DNA of 49,312 nt. Origin: Labilithrix sp. (GTDB lineage: Bacteria; Myxococcota; Polyangia; Polyangiales; Polyangiaceae). This document shows positions 43,700 to 49,312 of this stretch, in pieces. Numbering within the stretch: the first letter of the stretch is position 1; each line of letters opens with the position of its first letter. The notes below the pieces were generated by a model. It was given only the letters and a program-made list of their open reading frames with translations. It had not been told where the DNA came from and made no database searches. Location: the NCBI GenBank assembly GCA_028287035.1, contig JAQBQL010000251.1:1-49312 (forward strand). The letters run 5' to 3'. A program made the position numbers and the translations under genes.

Positions 43700-44803
43700 T
43701 CAGGGCGGCTTGGGCAGCGACAGCACGCGCCCGTCGCCGAGCGTCACGAACACGTGGGTCGCGTTCAGCGCGAGGCCGCGGGGCGCGACCACCTTGTCGA
43801 GCACCACCTCGGGCGCGCCCCCCGTCACCGAGGCGCGGGGCGCGCGTAGCACGGCGTTCGCGTCGGCCACCGCGAAGTACACGTGCTGCGCGTCGACGGC
43901 GAGCGCCCGCGGGATGCCTGGCGCCGTCGTGACGACGCTGGAAGGCGCCTGGTCGACGAGCGTCAGACCCTTCGAGCGCACCTCGTGCGAGCTGACGGTC
44001 GTGAAGTAGACGCGCATCGGATCGATGGCGAGCGAGGTGACGCCAGGCACGGTCCACGTGAGCGTCGGCTGGAAGTCGGTCTTCTGCGCGCGCGTGATGC
44101 CGTCGGTCGTCGCGTACCAGGCGCCGAGCCCGCCCGGCTCCGCGATGAGGATCGTGCCGGTGGAGGGCAGGGTCTTCTCGGTGAGCTTGCCGCCGCCGCA
44201 GCCGAGCTCCCCTCCGCCGACCGGGCAGTACGCGAGGACGGCGCCGCGCAGGATCGCGAGGGTGTCCGGCATGCGGAGCACCGCGCCCACCTGCATGTCA
44301 TTGGTGGGGATCGCCGGCCTCGTTCCCGCGTCGGGCGCCGCCGCGATCGCTCCGAAGTGAACGCCGTTGCCGGACGCGAAGTAATACGTCGGCCCGTAGA
44401 GCCGCAGGCTGTGGGGCGCGTCGATGGGTCCCGCCATGCTCACGGGCGCTCCGGCCGGACGCCCTCCAGTGATGTCGACGCGCCGCACGAGGCCGACCGC
44501 GACGCGTGCGGTCGTCCACAGCACGTGATCGTCGTCGGCCGCGATCTCGTCGGCCTCGATCTCACCGCGTGCGAGCTCGCAGACGCCCTGCGCGTTGCAC
44601 GCGCCCGTCGACGCGTCGACGTCCGTTGCCGCCTCCGGCGCCGCGCCGTCCGGGCCCGCGTCGGCCGCCATGACGGGCGCATCAGCCTCGCTGAAGCTGG
44701 AACAAGCGAAGGCGGTGACCGACCCGAGGAGCGCCGCGCCAACGGCGATCATCGCCGGCCGGCTCGCCGCGCGTGAGAGCACCGAGCCCATCCCGACGAT
44801 CAT
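43700..44803 (-). CDS. Lipoprotein with beta-propeller-like repeats
   Basis: The 367-residue product from ATG 44803 (44791 also possible) has a lipoprotein leader (ASRPAMIAVGAALLGSVTAFAC), Ala/Asp-rich linker, and a domain from about residue 75. Repeated units with the pattern LAxDxxHVYFAxxxxxxVxR/S are visible, for example EIADDDHVLWTTARVAVGLVRR, LAIDPMRVYFTTVSSHEVRSKG, LAVDAQHVYFAVADANAVLRAP and LALNATHVFVTLGDGRVLSLP. This matches six- or seven-bladed propellers of the serine/threonine-kinase-associated or NHL-like type found in many myxobacterial lipoproteins. Function unknown. It ends 11 bases from the convergent HAMP gene. Confidence 0.82.
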   Translation of the reverse strand: MIVGMGSVLSRAASRPAMIAVGAALLGSVTAFACSSFSEADAPVMAADAGPDGAAPEAATDVDASTGACNAQGVCELARGEIEADEIAADDDHVLWTTARVAVGLVRRVDITGGRPAGAPVSMAGPIDAPHSLRLYGPTYYFASGNGVHFGAIAAAPDAGTRPAIPTNDMQVGAVLRMPDTLAILRGAVLAYCPVGGGELGCGGGKLTEKTLPSTGTILIAEPGGLGAWYATTDGITRAQKTDFQPTLTWTVPGVTSLAIDPMRVYFTTVSSHEVRSKGLTLVDQAPSSVVTTAPGIPRALAVDAQHVYFAVADANAVLRAPRASVTGGAPEVVLDKVVAPRGLALNATHVFVTLGDGRVLSLPKPP

Positions 44804-44818
44804 ACACGCAGCGCTCGG

Positions 44819-45238
44819 TCAGACGTCGTTCTCCGTGAACGCCCCCGCAATCCATTCGAGGACCGGCGCGCCCGCCTCGTCCTCGGTGACCGCCGCGACG
44901 TCGATGCGGACCCGGCGCACCTCGGGCATCTTCTTCAGGCGCCCTCGCCAGAGCGCCCGGACCGCGCGGAGCAGGAGCCGGCGTTTCGTCACCGAGATGC
45001 TGGCGAGCGGCTTCTCGAAGGAGCCCGGGCCGCGCGCCCGCACCTCGACGACGACGACGAGGTCCGCTTTCTTGGCGACGATGTCGACCTCGAGCGCGCC
45101 GATCCGTACGTTCCGCCAGAGGATGCGGAAGCCGTTGCGGACGAGCGTCTGGGCCGCGAGCGTCTCGGCGTCGCGGCCCAGCTGATGGCGGGCGGGAAGG
45201 GGAGAAGAGCGGGCTACGCGCGGCTTTTCAGCCGCCAC
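44819..45238 (-). CDS. UPF0102 (YraN-like) predicted endonuclease
   Basis: The 139-residue protein has the UPF0102 features: an N-terminal helix GRDAETLAAQTLVRNGFRILWRN, the core VRIGALEVDIVAKKADLVVVVEVRAR, and KRRLLLRAVRALW. The Glu in GALEVDIV and the Asp-Glu of VVVVEVR align with the nuclease residues of the restriction-endonuclease-like fold shared with Holliday-junction resolvases. The usual EVK motif reads EVR here, so catalysis may be altered. Conserved, probably a DNA-processing protein of unknown role. Its start overlaps the end of the upstream lipoprotein gene by 11 bases. Confidence 0.87.
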   Translation of the reverse strand: MAAEKPRVARSSPLPARHQLGRDAETLAAQTLVRNGFRILWRNVRIGALEVDIVAKKADLVVVVEVRARGPGSFEKPLASISVTKRRLLLRAVRALWRGRLKKMPEVRRVRIDVAAVTEDEAGAPVLEWIAGAFTENDV

Positions 45239-45854
45239 ACTTCTTCGTGGCCGGGTCGCAGTCGCCCTGGTTGCACGCGGTGTCGCGGTTGTACGCGGTG
45301 TCGTTCTTGATGCAGTAGGAGCCGGTCAGGCCCTCGTTGCCGCGGCCAATCGAGGTGACGAGCGGCGTGCAGGCGAAGCCGTCCGGGCAATCGCAGAACG
45401 TCTGATCGCCCGGCTTGTCGCCGTTGATGTCGGCGCAGCGGCACGAGCAGTAGACGGCCTTGTCGGCGGCGCGATCGACGCACTGCGGGGGCACCGACGC
45501 CTGCTTGGACGGGTCGACGAAGCTCGTCGGGTCACCGGGGTTGGCGAGGCCGGTGATCTTGTCGGCGGTGCCGGGGACGGTGCACGGGTCGGCGCCGGTC
45601 GGCGCAACGCCGCTCGCCGACTGGCCGTACGGGCAGGAGGCGCGACCGCGGAAGTGATTGACGAGGCAGATTCGCGTCCGGCACTGGAAGCTCTTCGACT
45701 CGACGTTCACTTCGTTCTCGTTGAACCCCGTGAAGCTCGGATCGTACTCCTGCTCCGGGGTGCACGGATCGCCGACGCCTTCGTCCTTGCATGCGGGGAT
45801 GGCCGTCAGGAGGGCGGTTCCTGCGAGGAAAGCCGTCAGAATCGCTCGCTTCAT
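45228..45854 (-). CDS. Cys-rich predicted lipoprotein
   Basis: The ATG at 45854 gives 208 residues with leader MKRAILTAFLAGTALLTAIPAC, Cys22 being lipidated. The mature protein has about 16 Cys, many as close pairs (CSCRCADINGD, FCDCPDGFAC, GDCDPATKKC), and the internal CRTRICLVNHFRGRASC. It looks like a string of small disulfide-stabilised modules, as in other secreted myxobacterial proteins, and like the C-terminus of the lipoprotein at 6150. No enzyme motif is visible. It faces the 471-base intergenic region ahead of the TPR genes. Confidence 0.8.
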   Translation of the reverse strand: MKRAILTAFLAGTALLTAIPACKDEGVGDPCTPEQEYDPSFTGFNENEVNVESKSFQCRTRICLVNHFRGRASCPYGQSASGVAPTGADPCTVPGTADKITGLANPGDPTSFVDPSKQASVPPQCVDRAADKAVYCSCRCADINGDKPGDQTFCDCPDGFACTPLVTSIGRGNEGLTGSYCIKNDTAYNRDTACNQGDCDPATKKCGG

Positions 45855-46325
45855 CGGGCCGAACGCTAGACGTTCGTTGTGATCATCGTCAAGCATGACT
45901 TGTCCTCGGTCATGGCCGGGCCTCCGCCCGCCCGTCACGACCGCGCGGCAGCGGGAGGTTCTTCGCGTCCGCGCCGTCGCCCGGCGGGCCGCGGCCTCGC
46001 GTCTCAAGCACGTCCCGCGTGACTCGCGCGCGCGTCCCCGGCCACCGTCGAGTAGCGTCCATCCAAGCGTCGGCTGGTCTCGGGGGTCTCCTGTGCCGAG
46101 GGACCGGCCCCCTAGCTCGGCAAAACGCCTTGACAAAGCGGAATACGCCTCCGTAACATTCCGCGGCCCGCCGGTATCATCTTACTGTTTTCGTTCAGCT
46201 TTTTTCGACATGGTTGCGGCCCAGCTGGAGTCCTGACGGCGACACTCCACCCGCTCTCGTCGATCTTCTCACGCCACTCATCAAGTTTCGTTCACCTCGT
46301 TCTCAGTCCCCGAGGGATCACCGGA
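45855..46325. other. Intergenic region between divergent lipoprotein and TPR genes
   Basis: Over 471 bases I see no coding frame with family motifs; a forward frame at 45895-46236 reads as low-complexity Arg/Pro. The right half is less GC-rich, with a TTGACA-like promoter (46130-46159), a pyrimidine run CTTTTTTCG near 46200, and GAGGG nine bases before the ATG of the TPR gene. The left half may carry the promoter of the lipoprotein gene. No RNA gene or clear hairpin was found. Confidence 0.6.
46130..46159 (+). promoter_or_regulatory. Candidate sigma-70-type promoter of the TPR genes
   Basis: A perfect TTGACA (46130-46135) lies 18 bases before TAACAT (46154-46159), which matches four of six -10 positions. 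Transcription would start about 160 bases ahead of the ATG at 46326, leaving a fairly long leader. In such a GC-rich genome a perfect -35 hexamer in an intergenic region is a meaningful hit. Confidence 0.5.
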
Positions 46326-48125
46326 ATGCGTCACTCGATTCTCCGAAGCGTCCGCAGCGACCTTCGTAAGCTCCTCGTCGTGTCGGGCGCCGCCCTGCTC
46401 TCGCTGTCGCTCGTCAGCTCGCAAGCGGCCGCGCAGAAGCCGAAGGGCAAGCCGCCCGCCGCCGGCAAGCCGGCCGGCAAGCCCGCCGCCAAGCCCGCGG
46501 CCAAGCCGGGTGGCAGCGAGGCGATCGAGCTCGACGAGCCCGCGGCGCCCGCGACCGCTCCGGCGACCGCCGCCGCGCCGTCGGGCCCGCCGCCCGTCGC
46601 CGGTCAGATGACCGAGCAGGCCGCGCAGGCGAAGCGCCTCTTCGACGGCGAGAAGTGGGGCGACGCCTCGCTCGCTCTCTATCGCGTCTACAAGGGCGAG
46701 ACCGGTGACGACGAGGGCAACAAGCAGCTCGCGCAGTACCACCTCGCGATCTCGCTCTACCGCCTCAAGTTCTACCAGGCGGCCTACGGCATCTTCTCCG
46801 AGATCGCCGACAAGCCGAACCACCTGAAGTTCAACGAGACGCTGCTCTGGCTGGCGAAGCTCGCGACCGACCTTCCGGAGCCCGCCGACATCGTCGAGCG
46901 CGTCGGCAAGTACAACGACGCGGCGATCGACAAGTTCAACAACGCCAACCAGCGCGAGCTGTACTGGCAGCTGAACTACCTGCTCGGCCGGTACAAGTAC
47001 CGTAACCGCCAGTACGACGAGGCCCTCCGCCTCTTCGGCAAGGTCGATCGCCACTCGAAGTACTACATCAAGGGTCAGTTCTTCGGCGGCATCAGCAACG
47101 TCCAGCTCCGCAAGAGCGTGCCGGCGGTGCAGTCGTTCCAGAAGGTCGTCGGCGCGATCGACGAAGGCGTCGAGGGGCTCGAGGACGAGGACCGCATGCG
47201 CGACCTCGCGTTCCTCTCGATGGCCCGCACGTACTACTCGGCCTCGGTTCGCCTCGACGAGAACAACGCCCCGACGATCGACAGCTCGAAGCTGAGCGCC
47301 GCGGTCAAGTACTGGAACAAGGTCGACGTCGGCAGCGAGTACTGGCTCGACGCGCTCTTCGAGGAGTCGTGGGCCTACTTCATGGCCGGTGACTACGCGC
47401 ACGCGCTCGGCAACGTGCACACCATCCAGTCGCCGTACTTCCCGAACTCGTACTACCCCGAAGCCGACGTCCTCAAGGCCGTCATCTACTTCGCCAACTG
47501 CCAGTACGACGACGCCGAGATCATCGTCGCCAAGTTCCAGTCGAAGTATCAGCCGATCTACGACGACCTCAACAAGGTCCTCGCCCGCTTCAAGGGCGAC
47601 GAGGCCGACGAGCCCTTCTACAAGTTCCTGAAGGACGTCCGCGACGAGAAGGCCGACCTCCCGCCGCGCATCAAGATCGTCGTTCACAACGCGCTCTCCG
47701 ATCGCCAGCTGCTCCGCCACCTCTCCTACGTCCAGGTCCTCGACGACGAGGGCAAGCGCTTCGGCAAGGCGCCGGGCAGCTTCCGCGACTCGCCGCTCGG
47801 CAACGACGTCAAAGACTCGCTGCAGCTCGCACGCGACATCGCCGTTCGTAACGCCGGTCAGCTCGCTCGCGAGCGCTACCAGCGAAATCTCGACGAGCTC
47901 AATGAGCACCTTCGCGACAGCGCGAAGATCTTGATCGACATCAACTCCGCGAAGCGCAATCAGCTCGACGCGGCCATCGCCGGCTCCCAGGTCACGTCCC
48001 AGGAGTCCGAGCGCAACATCGTCAAACCCGACGAGGAGCACGTGGTCTGGCCGTTCGACGGCGAGTACTGGCGTGACGAGCTCGGGTTCTATCGACAGAC
48101 GATCACCTCGAAGTGCGGGAGGTAG
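46326..48125 (+). CDS. Exported TPR protein, possible AglT/GltE-like component
   Basis: The 599-residue product begins with a signal peptide (LRKLLVVSGAALLSLSLVSSQAAAQ, about 14-38) and a Lys/Ala/Pro linker of repeated AKP/GKP motifs (about 39-85). TPR-like helical pairs follow from about 95: KRLFDGEKWGDASLALYRVYKGE, QYHLAISLYRLKFYQAAYGIFSEI, YLLGRYKYRNRQYDEALRLFGKV and EESWAYFMAGDYAHALGNVHTI. The C-terminus has a conserved-looking ending (VVWPFDGEYWRDELGFYRQTI). I cannot see a lipobox. Architecture and its position directly before a second TPR gene recall AglT/GltE and AgmU/GltD of the Myxococcus gliding machinery, but this is unverified. GAGGG precedes the start. Confidence 0.82.
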   Translation: MRHSILRSVRSDLRKLLVVSGAALLSLSLVSSQAAAQKPKGKPPAAGKPAGKPAAKPAAKPGGSEAIELDEPAAPATAPATAAAPSGPPPVAGQMTEQAAQAKRLFDGEKWGDASLALYRVYKGETGDDEGNKQLAQYHLAISLYRLKFYQAAYGIFSEIADKPNHLKFNETLLWLAKLATDLPEPADIVERVGKYNDAAIDKFNNANQRELYWQLNYLLGRYKYRNRQYDEALRLFGKVDRHSKYYIKGQFFGGISNVQLRKSVPAVQSFQKVVGAIDEGVEGLEDEDRMRDLAFLSMARTYYSASVRLDENNAPTIDSSKLSAAVKYWNKVDVGSEYWLDALFEESWAYFMAGDYAHALGNVHTIQSPYFPNSYYPEADVLKAVIYFANCQYDDAEIIVAKFQSKYQPIYDDLNKVLARFKGDEADEPFYKFLKDVRDEKADLPPRIKIVVHNALSDRQLLRHLSYVQVLDDEGKRFGKAPGSFRDSPLGNDVKDSLQLARDIAVRNAGQLARERYQRNLDELNEHLRDSAKILIDINSAKRNQLDAAIAGSQVTSQESERNIVKPDEEHVVWPFDGEYWRDELGFYRQTITSKCGR

Positions 48126-48132
48126 GTTCCTG

Positions 48133-49312
48133 ATGAAGCGAGTTCTCCAAGTAGCGGTCCTCGGAACTCTCGTTGCCGGCCTCGTGCCGTCGGCGTGGGG
48201 CGCGGACGTTTGCATCGACGAAAAGGCGAAGGCCTCCCTCAACGCGTGCGGCGGAAACGGACCCAAGGAGTTCGACGTCAGCAAGCACGGCAAGACCCCG
48301 CAGGTTAACTTCCACTCGGCGCCGCCTCCCGCGGATCTGAAGAAGCGCGACCAGCAGTCGAAGCCGAACGCACCGTCGCTCCAGGATGCTCCGCGCGACG
48401 AGCGCAAGAGCCGCCTCCAGGCGCGCCAGCGAGCGCTGCTCGTCACCGAGATCGCCGGCCTCGAGCGCCTCTTCGAAACGACGAAGAAGAACGCGCCCGA
48501 TCGCCCGCAGCTCGGCCGTCGCCTCGCAGAGGCGTACGTCGAAATGGAAGCCGCCGCCTTCCGCGACAAGACGGAAGCGGAGATCAAGCGCGACGGGTTC
48601 CGTAAGACGAACCCGCAGGCCGCCGGCCAGCAGCAGACGCAAGCGAATCAGGCCGATCAGGTCATGAAGCTCGCGCGCAAGAAGGCGATCGAGAACTACA
48701 CGCTCATCGTCAACGACTACCCGACGTACCAGGCCCTCGACGAGGTCCTCTACTACCTCGCGTACGAGTACGAGCAGGCGAGCGATCTCAAGAACGCGCG
48801 CTCGGTCTACTACGACCTGATCAAGAAGCGCCCGGACTCGAAGTACATCCCCAACGCGTACCTCGCGTTCGGCGAATTGTTCTTCAACGAGGCCGCCGGC
48901 GATCCCTCGAAGTGGGATCTCGCCGCGCAGGCGTACTCCGAGGTCATCACGTACCCGCCGCCGAACAACAAGGTCTACGGCTACGCCTGGTACAAGCTCG
49001 CGTACGTCTTCTGGAACAAGGGCGAGCTCGACAAGGCGCTCAACGCGTTCAAGAAGACCATCGAGTTCGGCGTCGCGTTCAACCAGCTACCGGGAGCCGC
49101 CAAGCTCGCCGACAGCGCGCGTCGCGACGTCATCCCGGTCTACGCGCTCAAGGGCGATCCCGCGCAGGCGTACAACTTCCTCCACAACATCTCGGGCGAC
49201 ACCGCAGGGTCGAACGAGAAGACGTACAAGATGGAGGACGACCTCGGTAACAACTACCTCGACACGGGTCACTACCCGGAGGCGATCCTTCTCTACAAGG
49301 ACCTGATCGGGC
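48133..49312 (+). CDS. Exported TPR protein, cut by right edge; possible AgmU/GltD-like component
   Basis: ATG at 48133 is preceded by GGGAGG, seven bases after the upstream stop. At least 393 residues are present and the frame is open at the edge. A signal peptide (MKRVLQVAVLGTLVAGLVPSAWGA) is followed by a polar linker, then repeated TPR helices: LERLFETTKKNAPDRPQLGRRLAEAYVEM, ALDEVLYYLAYEYEQASDLKNARSVYYDLI, PNAYLAFGELFFNEAAGDPS, YAWYKLAYVFWNKGELDKALNAFKKTI, NNYLDTGHYPEAILLYKDL. Such multi-TPR periplasmic proteins act as scaffolds. Being immediately after another TPR gene supports a joint role. Confidence 0.85.
   Translation, partial: MKRVLQVAVLGTLVAGLVPSAWGADVCIDEKAKASLNACGGNGPKEFDVSKHGKTPQVNFHSAPPPADLKKRDQQSKPNAPSLQDAPRDERKSRLQARQRALLVTEIAGLERLFETTKKNAPDRPQLGRRLAEAYVEMEAAAFRDKTEAEIKRDGFRKTNPQAAGQQQTQANQADQVMKLARKKAIENYTLIVNDYPTYQALDEVLYYLAYEYEQASDLKNARSVYYDLIKKRPDSKYIPNAYLAFGELFFNEAAGDPSKWDLAAQAYSEVITYPPPNNKVYGYAWYKLAYVFWNKGELDKALNAFKKTIEFGVAFNQLPGAAKLADSARRDVIPVYALKGDPAQAYNFLHNISGDTAGSNEKTYKMEDDLGNNYLDTGHYPEAILLYKDLIG

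Noticed and set aside
45895..46236. Forward 113-codon frame in the intergenic region
   Set aside because: Arg/Pro-rich, no ribosome-binding signal and it covers the promoter candidate.
46281..48587. Reverse 768-codon frame opposite the TPR genes
   Set aside because: Leu/Val/Asp/Arg-rich with no domain, exactly antisense to conserved TPR motifs.

Overview
This is a very GC-rich bacterial chromosome segment with strong third-position G/C bias. Long spurious open frames run antisense to almost every gene, so genes were chosen by family motifs, signal peptides and start signals rather than by frame length. The gene content points to Myxococcota, most likely a Polyangia-type myxobacterium. Evidence includes many predicted lipoproteins, a TonB-dependent receptor with its own TonB-like domain, tandem outer-membrane beta-barrels, HEAT and TPR envelope proteins, SUMF1-type lipoproteins and an FtsY with its own membrane anchor. 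No phage, insertion sequence or CRISPR array was seen. The affiliation is inferred from gene style, not from a marker gene.

Layout: 1-2336 is the 3'-truncated part of a polytopic GT39-like membrane protein, whose paralogue lies at 25581-27587. From 2381 to 9405 a forward run encodes the TonB-dependent receptor, three lipoproteins (one with a SUMF1 domain) and a PAP2 phosphatase. A reverse DUF1704 metallopeptidase (9409-10620) diverges from a PIN-PhoH ATPase (10744-12117). Two small overlapping lipoprotein genes and a second SUMF1 protein follow. Then comes the conserved secretion block yajC-secD-secF (14168-17913), a CPA2-type cation/proton antiporter, and an MlaF-like ATPase overlapping an MlaD-like MCE protein (19764-21697).

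From 21.7 to 34.3 kb short, mostly divergent or convergent units alternate: DUF72, a barrel-like protein, an M15/DUF882 peptidase, a lipase-like hydrolase, a hot-dog thioesterase, the second GT39-like protein, a TPR protein, a trans-sulfuration PLP enzyme with a small kinase, a secreted phospholipase-D-like protein, tRNA-His with promoter and terminator, a DUF4156 lipoprotein, an NlpC/P60-like lipoprotein and an HDAC-family deacetylase.

From 34.4 kb to the end the window is rich in envelope proteins. It holds a HAMP sensor-like protein without kinase, a HEAT protein, two tandem barrels, ftsY, a large Ig/carboxypeptidase-regulatory membrane protein with a DUF4129-like tail, an exported HEAT protein paired with a second HAMP protein, lipoproteins, a UPF0102 nuclease-like protein and two adjacent TPR proteins. 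The second TPR gene runs off the right edge. The TPR pair and the tandem barrels resemble components of the myxobacterial Glt/Agl trans-envelope machinery; this is an inference from architecture. The genes fit a common theme of envelope biogenesis: Sec export, SRP receptor, lipid transport, cell-wall enzymes and large periplasmic scaffolds.
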